Assembly (NCBI RefSeq): GCF_023805255.1
Contig: NZ_JAMSCK010000002.1
Location: 310,001 to 374,000 of the forward strand
DNA: 64,000 nt
Direction: 5' to 3'
Source of the DNA: Gramella jeungdoensis
Lineage (GTDB): Bacteria > Bacteroidota > Bacteroidia > Flavobacteriales > Flavobacteriaceae
The position numbers were made by a program, and so were the translations under genes. Positions 37,979-46,452 of this stretch are shown piece after piece. Every line of letters begins with the position of its first letter. Position 1 is the stretch's first letter. Under the pieces are notes generated by a model. That model was not told where the DNA came from. It was given only the letters and a program-made list of their open reading frames with translations, and did not search any database.

Positions 37979-40192
37979 CTAAATGCCGTAAGCCTTAAGC
38001 AATCTAAAGGTCATTTTGTCTTTTGATTTTACCGAGAATATATAAGCATACTCACTTCGGTTGTCTTCGTTGGTGAATTCCCAAAGGCCGTAATAGTTGT
38101 TAATTCTACGCCCGTCAATCAGGGTAGTATCGAGTAATTTGTTCCAAAGTTCCTTGTCGAAATGTTTTTCCGCATCGATCCATTCCGGCTCAAATAAAGG
38201 CTTGTTTAGATCGGCTATCGGTACATCGGCATTTTCTTTTACATAGCCTTCGCCGGCCTTCTTTGTTTTTAACTCGCTGTTTCCTTTGGCGTTCAGGAAT
38301 TGAATGTTTTTGTCCTGTAACTTAACAATCCCGTTGTTAAACCACCACGAATGCCGTTGTCTGTTTCGCGCCGGGGTTAGGTTGTAATTAAAGCCGGTAT
38401 CAGGGGCATAGGTTCCGGTGGGTTGTTCTTCAAAATCGTCTTGCCATTTTCTTACTTCAAAGAGTTTGTTTCTTCTTTGGCGTTGGGTGTCTTTGACATC
38501 GATTAGGAAATTATCTCTATCGTAAGGTGTATCTTCATCGGGGTAATCTGCATATTGCATTCTTCTGGCATCTTCCAAGCCGTATGCGTCCGTTCTTGCC
38601 GTTCCCAGTGCCTCATATTCATTATCTGTAATGGTTAGAGGGGTTCGGCTTGTCATTTGGGTGTTATACTCGTCAAGTCCTAAAGGCTTTTCGTATTCGC
38701 CTCCTTTGAGATAACCAAATTTTAATGACTGGTAGCAAAATTCAGAGGCCGTTTGCCTTTTTATATTGCTGAGTTTTCCTAGATGACCTACAATGGTGCG
38801 TTGAAAGAAAAAGCGTAAATCTTCAAAGAGTATTTTTTGTTTGTTCCCTTCAATACCGATACCATAACCCACGGGTAAAACGGCGTGAATTGCTTTATAA
38901 GCATCTTTAAAAGACAACTCTAAAGGCCATTCTAACAAATTGTCGTTGTCGTCTTTCTTTTTAAGGTTACGAACCCAGCCGCCGGGGGTAAAGATTAAAT
39001 TATGCAGGCTATCGGTTAGGAGTGTAGTATCCCGTCCGTCTAACAAATAACTCTCAAAACTATTAACGTTTCCGGTGTAGATTTCTGAAAGCCGGTTAAA
39101 AGCATCCCATGCAGTCATGCAAGGGGATTTAGTGCTCCCAAAAAACGAATCTTCCCTAAACTCCTGGTTAAACGTATAGTTATCGAAAAATACTTCTATA
39201 TATCCATCCCCGGCTACACCGCCTCCATACGCTCCGTCTATCCAAAAGAAAAGGCCGTAACTCTCGTCTTTTTTAATATCGAGTTCTACCGTTCCGTTAT
39301 AGGAAAAGGTTTCCTGATCGTGGTCGCGCGGATCTCCTACATTGATTAAAATTTGCTCGTCCTGATAAACAAGGGTATTATCTACATCTGTTTTTAAGTA
39401 GCGTCTTAGTGTTACTTTGAATTGTGCAACACTAACTAAATGCTGAGAAATACCATTGATGCGAAAAGAAAGGTTAATCGGTACTTTTACTTTTCCATGA
39501 TCTCTATCCGCTATCAAATAGAACATCTGGTTTATACTTATATCACTCCTTCTTTGAGCAAACGTAACATTTTGCGGTTGCGATATATTCTCAGGATCGG
39601 CATTTGATACTAATACGCAAGGGGCTGGTCTAAATCCTTCACGGTTTGCCCCTGAAGAATTCCATTCCCCGGAATGCAGACTAAAATCGGTTGTTTCCTG
39701 ATTTTCCCAACGGGATAACAAAAAGATTTCACGCCCTTCAAAAAGAACATCATCTCTTTTTAAAGTAGTTATCGGATTCCCTTCAATATCCGTTGTCCTG
39801 TTTAATTCGAATTTCTCCCGTAATTGTGAGGTTAATATTTCACGTAAACCGCCTTCAACAAATTTTAAGGTTAATTTACCGTTCTCGATTTCCCGTGTGG
39901 AAAAGTCCAAGAATCCTTCTGAATGTAACTCCCAGTCGTCCGTTGTCGGGTGCTGTTCTTTGCGAATCATTCGGCACTTGGCATGAACGCCATATAAAGC
40001 ATAGAGGTTTTCTAAATACTGTTTGGCTTCTCCTATGAATTCAAGGTTGTTTTCTACTTTCAGGAAAATGCCAAAAGTGGCTTCACTTCGCTTTAAATCG
40101 AGTTCGCTGTTTTTATATCCCGGAGGATCTTTGTATAGGGTTTTTGGCCCTAAAACAGAATATAGTGTTATTTCGGTGCGATTATTAAACAT
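37979..40192 (-). CDS. Phage tail/baseplate-like protein
   Basis: About 737 residues from ATG 40192 (an in-frame ATG at 40237 would give 752 but overlaps the upstream gene by 53 bp; 40192 overlaps by 8). The N-terminal part (LDFSTREIENGKLTLKFVEGGLREIL) and the C-terminal ARTDAYGLEDARRMQYADY...DEDTPYDRDNFLIDVKDT recall tail/baseplate hub proteins of flavobacterial siphophages from memory. No ATPase or enzymatic motif is visible. A single structural-type gene in such a small element is odd. Confidence 0.5.
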   Translation of the reverse strand: MFNNRTEITLYSVLGPKTLYKDPPGYKNSELDLKRSEATFGIFLKVENNLEFIGEAKQYLENLYALYGVHAKCRMIRKEQHPTTDDWELHSEGFLDFSTREIENGKLTLKFVEGGLREILTSQLREKFELNRTTDIEGNPITTLKRDDVLFEGREIFLLSRWENQETTDFSLHSGEWNSSGANREGFRPAPCVLVSNADPENISQPQNVTFAQRRSDISINQMFYLIADRDHGKVKVPINLSFRINGISQHLVSVAQFKVTLRRYLKTDVDNTLVYQDEQILINVGDPRDHDQETFSYNGTVELDIKKDESYGLFFWIDGAYGGGVAGDGYIEVFFDNYTFNQEFREDSFFGSTKSPCMTAWDAFNRLSEIYTGNVNSFESYLLDGRDTTLLTDSLHNLIFTPGGWVRNLKKKDDNDNLLEWPLELSFKDAYKAIHAVLPVGYGIGIEGNKQKILFEDLRFFFQRTIVGHLGKLSNIKRQTASEFCYQSLKFGYLKGGEYEKPLGLDEYNTQMTSRTPLTITDNEYEALGTARTDAYGLEDARRMQYADYPDEDTPYDRDNFLIDVKDTQRQRRNKLFEVRKWQDDFEEQPTGTYAPDTGFNYNLTPARNRQRHSWWFNNGIVKLQDKNIQFLNAKGNSELKTKKAGEGYVKENADVPIADLNKPLFEPEWIDAEKHFDKELWNKLLDTTLIDGRRINNYYGLWEFTNEDNRSEYAYIFSVKSKDKMTFRLLKAYGI

Positions 40193-40598
40193 GTCCCAGT
40201 TCTTTAAATCGTATATCCCTGTCAATCTGCGTAACAATATCTGCGTGATTTAGGGTGAAATAATTCTGAAAATAGTAGATAGACACTTGGCCACTTTGGT
40301 TCGGAATATGAACTATGATGAGGTGTTTTTTATATTGACTATCCCCATGAAATAAATTAGGTCTATCGGTATCAAATAGGCCTGTAATGGGTCTACTCCA
40401 TTTTTTACCTTTTCGGATTTTTAACCAATACTTAGGGAATGATTTAGCAAATTGTCTGTCTTTCTGAAGGTTTATCCTATCCGATAGAACGGATTTTCCG
40501 TTCTTAACGGTTTTCAGTTCGAAATGTCTTACACTTCTATATTTTCCTTTATTGATCTCGGTGTAAGTATGGATAATTGGGGCGGGTATATCGTGCAT
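40185..40598 (-). CDS. Hypothetical protein coupled to the tail-like gene
   Basis: 137 residues, basic, beta-rich (KYRSVRHFELKTVKNGKSVLSDRINLQ; YWLKIRKGKKWSRPITGLF; HLIIVHIPNQSGQVSIYYFQNYF). No signal peptide or membrane helix. It overlaps the tail-like gene, so translation is coupled and the products probably act together. No family recognised. Confidence 0.6.
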   Translation of the reverse strand: MHDIPAPIIHTYTEINKGKYRSVRHFELKTVKNGKSVLSDRINLQKDRQFAKSFPKYWLKIRKGKKWSRPITGLFDTDRPNLFHGDSQYKKHLIIVHIPNQSGQVSIYYFQNYFTLNHADIVTQIDRDIRFKELGHV

Positions 40599-40609
40599 TG
40601 CTAAAAGAT

Positions 40610-40918
40610 TTAAAGTTGAACAATTGCACGTTCTACCTCAGAACGTTTATAATAAACACGGTTTCCGATCCCGTGCCGTTGAAGTTTTCCGGCCTTACTC
40701 CAATTATGCACTGTGGAAATATCCACTTTAAGCATTTTGGCGACCTCAGCGCGACTTAGATACTCTTCGGGCTCTCGCGGTTGGTATTCTTTCTTAAGTT
40801 CGTCTAATTGGCTCTTTACGCCTTTTAGGATTGATTCCTGAAGTTGTTCAGGAGTTGTGTTGTGAAGTTGAGTTACATTGTTCATTGCCGAAACTTTTTT
40901 TGTTTCAACAAATTTCAA
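40610..40918 (-). CDS. Helix-turn-helix (excisionase/MerR-like) DNA-binding protein
   Basis: 102 residues. C-terminal winged HTH of the Xis/AlpA type: EYLSRAEVAKMLKVDISTVH followed by NWSKAGKLQRHGIGNRVYYK and SEVERAI. Helical N-terminal part (TPEQLQESILKGVKSQLDEL) may oligomerise. Such proteins direct excision or regulate the integrase/replication genes. It is separated from the next gene by 11 bp. Confidence 0.85.
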   Translation of the reverse strand: MKFVETKKVSAMNNVTQLHNTTPEQLQESILKGVKSQLDELKKEYQPREPEEYLSRAEVAKMLKVDISTVHNWSKAGKLQRHGIGNRVYYKRSEVERAIVQL

Positions 40919-40975
40919 TGCATTTCATTTCCGATAAATGGCAGTTTATTCCGAAAAATCGGAAAACTGTTGAGG

Positions 40976-41794
40976 TTATATTTTGAAGATGTTATTAAAA
41001 TTATTTTCCCTATGAACGGCACCGCATTTATCAAGAGAATAAAAATTTCCTTTTTCTACAAATACATCAAATGTTTTCTCACTTATATAATTGTTATCCT
41101 TCAGAAATTTCATGAAGTCCATATGTCGTAAATGCTGAATTAATTTTTCCTTTTTTAACCGTTGGAAAAGATAACTGTGATCTAAGTAAGGATCTATAAT
41201 ATGCTGTTGGTATTCCTGAAACTGTTGAAAAGAGGTTTCATTAACAAAAGGGAAAAAGGCCTTTTCAGTTTGTCCGATAGGATCTTTGTAACCTAATTCC
41301 CGCCTTTGATCTTTGAAGTAATTGAACAAAATGTAATTGATGAGGTGCCAAATAAATTCCCCTTTCAGTTCAACAAATTTTCGCACATATTCCTCAGCAT
41401 TATAAATCGGTTCTAAAGTGAAATAGGAGGGGTTAAAATCATCGGATGCTAAATCTTCAGTAAATAAAGATATTTCCTCTTCTGCTTTTCCTGAAGGAAC
41501 TTCATAAGACAGATTAATAACCGTTTCCCTATCTATTATTAATTTTCCTTTTTCGGCATTTAAATGATAGTCAAAAGGCTGCGCTGTAAATAATTCCGAA
41601 GGAAAATCCTTCCTTAGCACCTCTAATTGAGTTGTGAGAAAATCATATTTTTCCTTTTTGGAAATTAAAAGATTCATTTCCTGTTCTGCCTTTTGGATCC
41701 GCTCAAGGGTGTTGAGTTTTACTAAATATTCAATCTCATTTAGTAAATCTGTAATGTGATAAGATTTACCGGCGTAATATGCTTTTGGTTGCAT
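40976..41794 (-). CDS. Hypothetical protein of the element (RteC-position protein)
   Basis: 272 residues, no signal peptide. N-terminal helical region (LLNEIEYLVKLNTLERIQKAEQEM), middle with GEFIWHLINYILFNYFKDQ, C-terminal LRHMDFMKFLKDNNYISEKTFDVF. Size and position between integrase and HTH are those of RteC-type regulators in Bacteroidota elements, but I do not see the RteC C-terminal motif, so function remains open. Confidence 0.6.
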   Translation of the reverse strand: MQPKAYYAGKSYHITDLLNEIEYLVKLNTLERIQKAEQEMNLLISKKEKYDFLTTQLEVLRKDFPSELFTAQPFDYHLNAEKGKLIIDRETVINLSYEVPSGKAEEEISLFTEDLASDDFNPSYFTLEPIYNAEEYVRKFVELKGEFIWHLINYILFNYFKDQRRELGYKDPIGQTEKAFFPFVNETSFQQFQEYQQHIIDPYLDHSYLFQRLKKEKLIQHLRHMDFMKFLKDNNYISEKTFDVFVEKGNFYSLDKCGAVHRENNFNNIFKI

Positions 41795-41839
41795 TGACTA
41801 AGGTATTTACTGCGTTGCCGTTACTAATCTAAAGAAAAT

Positions 41840-41971
41840 TTAGAAAGTATTTTGATTGTTGTCAAGTTTGCTGAATTCCTTTTGAAACTGATCTAATAAT
41901 CTTAAATTTTCTTCTTTGGAATAATTTTCTATATTTTGCTTATAGATTTGGTATTTATCCCACAATTTCAT
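41840..41971 (-). CDS. Microprotein C (43 residues) of a tandem paralogous trio
   Basis: MKLWDKYQIYKQNIENYSKE... then ENLRLLDQFQKEF. Aligns end to end with microproteins B and A: D.[YF]..Y......S.E...LL..FQK/FK. Highly charged and helical. Too short for usual gene finders. No function known. Confidence 0.5.
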   Translation of the reverse strand: MKLWDKYQIYKQNIENYSKEENLRLLDQFQKEFSKLDNNQNTF

Positions 41972-42011
41972 TATATCCGAGGATTAGTGCTTCATCCATT
42001 TGAACAATATT

Positions 42012-42155
42012 TTAATACCTAAGCCCCGGGTCTATTAGGGAAGATAGTTTTTTAAAGTATTGTTTTTTAAAATATTCTAAATATTCGTCCCGTTGTTGAT
42101 CTGAAAACTGATCCTTATTTTCTAAATAAGTTAAATAATCTTTGTTAACGCTCAT
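42012..42155 (-). CDS. Microprotein B (47 residues) of a tandem paralogous trio
   Basis: MSVNKDYLTYLENKDQFSDQ then QRDEYLEYFKKQYFKKL. Shares DYLTYLE...S...EYLEYFK with microprotein A (DEFLTYVKYRDEYS...EILEYFK). Starts 12 bp after microprotein A ends. Conservation of pattern across three neighbours argues that these are real genes. Confidence 0.55.
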   Translation of the reverse strand: MSVNKDYLTYLENKDQFSDQQRDEYLEYFKKQYFKKLSSLIDPGLRY

Positions 42156-42167
42156 TATTAGATGTTT

Positions 42168-42305
42168 TTATATTTCCCTATTCCTAATTTCAGTTTTGAA
42201 ATATTCTAAAATTTCTTTTTTCTCTTCTATGGAATACTCATCCCGGTATTTTACATAGGTTAAAAATTCATCGTGAATCTTATGAATGTTTGATTTAGTT
42301 CTCAT
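42168..42305 (-). CDS. Microprotein A (45 residues), overlapping integrase end
   Basis: MRTKSNIHKIHDEFLTYVKY followed by RDEYSIEEKKEILEYFKTEI. Its ATG (42305) overlaps the integrase stop by 11 bp, so it is translationally coupled to the integrase. Paralogous to the two microproteins downstream. Confidence 0.55.
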   Translation of the reverse strand: MRTKSNIHKIHDEFLTYVKYRDEYSIEEKKEILEYFKTEIRNREI

Positions 42306-43611
42306 TTGAGGCGTTTTTAATTAGTTTCAGTTCCGGCTTTTTGGTTTTATGTATCTCCTCATAGAACTTCATAAATAAATTGGCGTTTTCATCCTTGTCC
42401 TCTCTTCGGTTAATATATTCTAGAAATAGACTTTCTTTAGAGTGCCCGGTAATATTTATTAGAATTGGAGTAGGTATTTTTTTATAATAATTAGTAGCAA
42501 AGGATCTTCTAAAACAGTGTGAAGTAATTAAATCGCATTTGCGGTATTTCTTTAATTTTTTACGTCCGCTTTCCTTGTCATATTTTTTACCTTCTATCTT
42601 TTCAGTGATTTCAGCCTTTTCACAGACTTTTTTAATATGCTTATTGAGTTTTTGAGAACTTACAGGATAGGGAAAGCCATTTTCAATTATTTCTATTACG
42701 TGCGGTGCTATTACGCCTATAGTAACATTTTTACCTGTTTTCTTTTGCTCAATATCTATGTAATAACTCCCTTTGGAATATCGTATATCTTCTTTAGTCA
42801 ACCTCAGCAAATCGCTGGCTCTTTGACCAATTTCGCATCCAATTAATAACCACTTTCGGGCATTTATTAAGGCTTCATTTTCTAAATCTGCCTTTCTGAT
42901 TTTTTCTAACTCTTCAAAGGAAAGAGTAACTATATAGCGGTCTTGATTTCGTTCTCTAAAACTTTCTATTTTATTTACATACGGGTTGCAATCAATGTCC
43001 ATCGATTTTGCATCTAAGGCAACGGTTTTGAGATTGTCTACAATTTTACCCGCGTAGTTCGTTGCGTAATTCCGGGTATTGAGTAACCAATTAGTGAACT
43101 TATTTACGAAAGGTTTATTAATGTCCAGAAAGTGAATCTTCTTTTTAATTACCTTCTCGTAATCCTGGATCACTTTAAGAAAAGATTTATAACCTAAAAC
43201 TCTTCTTTCCGATAATCCTATTTTGTCACTTCCTTTTATCTTTCGGGTATTGGCATTATCAATAATAAATTGGATATGATTTGTGAGCAAAGTGTTATCG
43301 GTCTTTTTAACCCTTTTAAAGCATTCATTTATTTTTTGTCGTAACCAATAAGCATCTATTAGAACCCCTTTAGAATTAGCATCGTTCACCTCATCATAAA
43401 TAAACTTTTCTAATTTATTCAGATCACTAAATGTCTTTCGGTTCTCTTCTGAATTTTGTTTGGGTTTGTTTGTGGTTTTGCTCCAATCTTTTGAATTAAC
43501 AGTGAAGCCCGAAGCAACCTCAACGAAATTGCCGCGCCCTGTAGATAGATAAATATAAATTGAAGTGTTTTGCTTGGATTTGCCTCGTATCCTGTATTTA
43601 ACCGTTGCCAT
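42295..43611 (-). CDS. int: Tyrosine recombinase / integrase
   Basis: 438 residues. Arm-type N-terminal domain (MATVKYRIRGKSKQNTSIYI), SAM-like core-binding domain (about 105-215) and catalytic domain with Arg in GCEIGQRASDLLRL, Lys in QKKTGKNV, HxxR in SHCFRRSFATNYY, the second His in TGHSKES, and Tyr nucleophile in FLEYINRRED. Sits just inside the right attachment repeat and is expected to catalyse integration at tRNA-Leu. Confidence 0.93.
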   Translation of the reverse strand: MATVKYRIRGKSKQNTSIYIYLSTGRGNFVEVASGFTVNSKDWSKTTNKPKQNSEENRKTFSDLNKLEKFIYDEVNDANSKGVLIDAYWLRQKINECFKRVKKTDNTLLTNHIQFIIDNANTRKIKGSDKIGLSERRVLGYKSFLKVIQDYEKVIKKKIHFLDINKPFVNKFTNWLLNTRNYATNYAGKIVDNLKTVALDAKSMDIDCNPYVNKIESFRERNQDRYIVTLSFEELEKIRKADLENEALINARKWLLIGCEIGQRASDLLRLTKEDIRYSKGSYYIDIEQKKTGKNVTIGVIAPHVIEIIENGFPYPVSSQKLNKHIKKVCEKAEITEKIEGKKYDKESGRKKLKKYRKCDLITSHCFRRSFATNYYKKIPTPILINITGHSKESLFLEYINRREDKDENANLFMKFYEEIHKTKKPELKLIKNASNEN

Positions 43612-43665
43612 AATATGAAGTTGAACATTTGAACATTACTAAATTAATCTTTTAATATTTAGTTT

Positions 43666-43682
43666 CCAAACGTCTTCCAAAC
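43666..43682 (+). repeat. Possible arm-type integrase site near attR
   Basis: CCAAACGTCTTCCAAAC, matching 35101-35117 in 16 of 17 positions, in the integrase leader, 142 bp from attR. It could also be an operator for the integrase gene. Confidence 0.45.
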
Positions 43683-43823
43683 ATAATTACGATTTTATTC
43701 TATTTTATTCTATTTATTTAAATGAAAATAAACCTTGTTTAATAAACTGTCATAATTGAGTTTAACTAATATTTTATCAATTTTATTAGGCTGTGGTGAA
43801 TTCGTTAATTTTAGGGTTTCTTC

Positions 43824-43838
43824 TCCCGCTCCGAGTAC
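43824..43838 (+). repeat. Right attachment repeat (attR)
   Basis: Identical 15-bp copy of the tRNA-Leu 3' end at 35026-35040; marks the right end of the element. Confidence 0.8.
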
Positions 43839-43842
43839 CAAA

Positions 43843-43878
43843 GACCCTCTTAATCTGTTGATTTTGAGGGTTTTTTTG
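43843..43878 (+). terminator. Displaced tRNA-operon terminator
   Basis: ACCCTC (43844-43849)/GAGGGT (43866-43871) with T run, directly after attR. It is in the position expected for the original tRNA-Leu terminator before the element inserted. Confidence 0.7.
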
Positions 43879-44473
43879 TTTTTAAGGTTTAATATTGTAC
43901 GCTAGATTGTACGCAGCTATATTTTAGAGGCCCACTTTCTTCTGAGTGGATGAAAAAATAGATAATATTGATTCAAGATCAGTCTCCTTTGTAAGAATTC
44001 GTTTCCTAAGGATAGGAATGGTAATTTCTTAGCAGAAATTCCAATAGAATTTTAAACAGGATTTACCTTAATTTAGAGTCAAACGTAATTTTCTATTCTG
44101 TTGTTCCCGATCTTAGGACAATTAAGTTAAAAAAGATTGAATATCCCTTCCGTTATTGACTTCTCCTAAATCGCAGTATCTAAATCACGCAAAAAAATAA
44201 TTCATTATATAAGTTAAACGATTGCTTTAAAAACATATATTTAAATAAAATATTGTGCTTATTATTGCTTAATTAGTAAATGGATGAACTTTGTGAAAAT
44301 ATTTGATTTTTGTTGCCATGCTATAGAGTCATCAAAATCTCCTTGAACTGACTGTTTTCAGGGTAGAATCATAACCATTAGTTAAAAAATGGAGGCTTGT
44401 AACCATTTAAAAAACGGGGAGTAACCGAAAAGCCAAAAGAGTAGGACAATCTTAATTTAAATAACCAATAATT
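43879..44473. other. Non-coding stretch right of attR
   Basis: AT-rich, no open frame of note on either strand. It contains a short repeated ATTGTACGC pair (about 43894-43917), perhaps debris of an older integration. Holds the promoter of the following gene, but I could not identify a clean TAnnTTTG box. Confidence 0.5.
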
Positions 44474-44851
44474 ATGGCAGAAGAAAACGAAATGGCTCCA
44501 GAGGTAGTTGATGAGAATTTGTCACTTGAAGAAATTTCTGAACGGAAAAGATGGCAAAAAGTAATTGAACTTCGTGAAGGCAAGTATGTGCAGACTGGGG
44601 AAGTAAGAAAATGCAGAAAAATATATTTCAATATTGAATATGGGAAGATTCGATTTGAGATTACAGGTCAAAAAAACCTTACTGGTTCTAAAGAGGCCCC
44701 ATTCAGTGGTGGACCTTATGGCGCAGGGGGAGGAGCATACGATTGGGGAAACATAACAAACCTTAAAATTATTGCTGAAACTCCTGCAAAATTCTATGTG
44801 CATGTGGAATGGACCGTGTACGGGCCCTTTGATGTTACATTCGGTGGTTAA
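44474..44851 (+). CDS. Hypothetical protein with Gly-rich beta domain
   Basis: 125 residues. Charged helical N-terminus (VVDENLSLEEISERKRWQKV), then a beta-rich domain with a Gly-rich loop (GGPYGAGGGAYDWG) and a closing strand WTVYGPFDVTFGG. No signal peptide. No family recognised. Single gene followed by a terminator at 44963. Confidence 0.65.
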   Translation: MAEENEMAPEVVDENLSLEEISERKRWQKVIELREGKYVQTGEVRKCRKIYFNIEYGKIRFEITGQKNLTGSKEAPFSGGPYGAGGGAYDWGNITNLKIIAETPAKFYVHVEWTVYGPFDVTFGG

Positions 44852-45288
44852 CTGTAGGGATATTAAAATGGGTTAACAATTGTAACTGAGTTAAAAGCCA
44901 ATTTGCTTAGGTTTAAACTACCCTTAACCCATCACTTTTTGAACAGTACAATTTGACTTTTTGGACGGGGTCTTATTCAACCCCGTCCTTTAACTTTTTC
45001 TCTTTGATTAACAATAGGTATTGTGTTCGGTTTAAATGTAATTCTGCGGTTGAGAAGAGTGAGTTCTATAAGATTGGCGATTTGTTTTGCTTCCAAATAA
45101 GTTAATTCTTAAGATGAATTGCACCACATGAATCTGTACAGAAAAATTGGTTTACAAAAAGTTGAAAAGTATATACCGTAAATTTTGCTTGCCCACCCCC
45201 TCCCCCTAAAAAAGGTTTCATTTTCTTTTTACGGCATAGACCCTAAAACACCCCGGGTACCCTTATGTCTCGAATAGACCGAATAATT
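44852..45288. other. Intergenic region between convergent genes
   Basis: Only clear feature is the terminator at 44963-44990. The remainder, including a C-rich stretch at about 45190-45208, shows no gene. Confidence 0.5.
44961..44990 (+). terminator. Rho-independent terminator
   Basis: 9-bp GC-rich stem GGACGGGGT (44963-44971)/ACCCCGTCC (44980-44988), flanked by T's. Terminates the gene at 44474. Confidence 0.8.
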
Positions 45289-46266
45289 TTAAACTCCTAT
45301 TACAATTTCTCTTGGTGTTCTTATTCTTTCGGGGATATCAAATTCAATTTTATAGATAGGGACTTGTTTGATTGGAAGGTTATTTTCATTAGCGTTAACT
45401 GTACATATAGATGTACTTGGTTCTGAAATTTCTATTTTACATTGAATCACTTGAGAAGCAAAGTATTGTTGAGCTTCATCTTGACCTCCAAAACTACCGC
45501 AATCATAATCCCGGTTACCAGGAGGCATTGATTGAAGATCATATTTGTATAATTCTTGAAAGGTGTTCTTATCCATTGCAACATTATTATTGATATGAGT
45601 GCTTCTTAAAACGGCAACCTCTGCTAAAGCCTCTTCTAACCATTTTTTAGTTTTGGAAGTCCCATCATAAACTTTCTTGCGATACTTTTTATAATTCACG
45701 GTTTGAGTTAATATTTCATGTTTTGTTGAGAACCTTTCCACTTGATGATGAAATAAAAGGTGGCGGAAAATTGCGTAGCTATAGGCGTATTTAATATCTT
45801 CTAGATTTACTTTTAGTTTTTTTCCGATTTCATTATGCAATTGCTGAGATCTTCCTAATATAAATTGAGGGAAAAGGTAGATGCCCCAGGGATAACGTTT
45901 GTTCTCAAAATGAGAATGCATTGGGAGATATGAACCAAATGCTTTTCTTCCTAAATCTTCAATTAGTTTATCGATAAGATTGGGGTCAGCTATATTATCA
46001 TTGTTGAAGTCAGAAAATAAATGCTTATATAAATCTTGAAATTTTTCAGCTTTAACATTTAAACTTGTAGCAGAGGGTTTTGAATATTCGGTCAAGTCTG
46101 CTTCAATATATTTCTCTTCCGAGTTTGCTCTTAGGTAGTCATTAATAGAATGAAATAATTCATCGGAATGTAATTTGTTAAAAGTGTCTATTTCTGGTTT
46201 TATTAAAGCCTTAGGAAGGTGTTTTTTAAGAAATTGATATTCATCCAAAAATGTATTGGTGCTCAT
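45289..46266 (-). CDS. Hypothetical protein, possibly degenerate metallopeptidase-like
   Basis: 325 residues, cytoplasmic. Central FRHLLFHHQVERFSTKHE and downstream KKWLEEALAEVAVLRS resemble the HExxH...E arrangement of a Zn-peptidase-like family, but the expected catalytic Glu is replaced by Leu, so either the match is chance or the enzyme is inactive or divergent. Lone minus-strand gene in the island. Function not assigned. Confidence 0.6.
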   Translation of the reverse strand: MSTNTFLDEYQFLKKHLPKALIKPEIDTFNKLHSDELFHSINDYLRANSEEKYIEADLTEYSKPSATSLNVKAEKFQDLYKHLFSDFNNDNIADPNLIDKLIEDLGRKAFGSYLPMHSHFENKRYPWGIYLFPQFILGRSQQLHNEIGKKLKVNLEDIKYAYSYAIFRHLLFHHQVERFSTKHEILTQTVNYKKYRKKVYDGTSKTKKWLEEALAEVAVLRSTHINNNVAMDKNTFQELYKYDLQSMPPGNRDYDCGSFGGQDEAQQYFASQVIQCKIEISEPSTSICTVNANENNLPIKQVPIYKIEFDIPERIRTPREIVIGV

Positions 46267-46452
46267 TCAAAATTGCGTTTAAGGTTGATTTACTCAAATT
46301 TCTAAAAAAAGATGAACATTCGATATCTATTTTTATGGCAAACCGTGTGAATTATTAACAAGTGTTGCCAGAAAAACATAAAATTTTCTAAATTGTTGCT
46401 CTATTAACCTACCCTACCAGGTTTATTATCTACTAACCTTATCTAACCTACA

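Larger units (their letters stand above)
35026..43838. mobile_element. Integrated element in tRNA-Leu (about 8.8 kb)
   Basis: Bounded by the 15-bp direct repeat TCCCGCTCCGAGTAC at 35026-35040 (inside tRNA-Leu) and 43824-43838. Nearly all its genes are on the minus strand: tyrosine integrase at the right end, microproteins, a hypothetical, HTH, two phage-like genes, Rep, DUF4468-like cargo. No conjugation or capsid genes are visible, so it is a small integrative replicon or phage satellite rather than an ICE or complete prophage. Confidence 0.8.

Noticed and set aside
40976-41794. Calling the 272-residue element protein RteC
   Set aside because: Position and size fit, but the expected C-terminal RteC motif is not visible.
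35026-43838. Interpretation as an integrative conjugative element or complete prophage
   Set aside because: No relaxase, T4SS, capsid, portal, terminase or Zot gene; only integrase, Xis-like, Rep and one tail-like gene.
45180-45215. C-rich tract considered as a regulatory or phase-variable tract
   Set aside because: Interrupted runs, not in a gene and not adjacent to a promoter I can identify.
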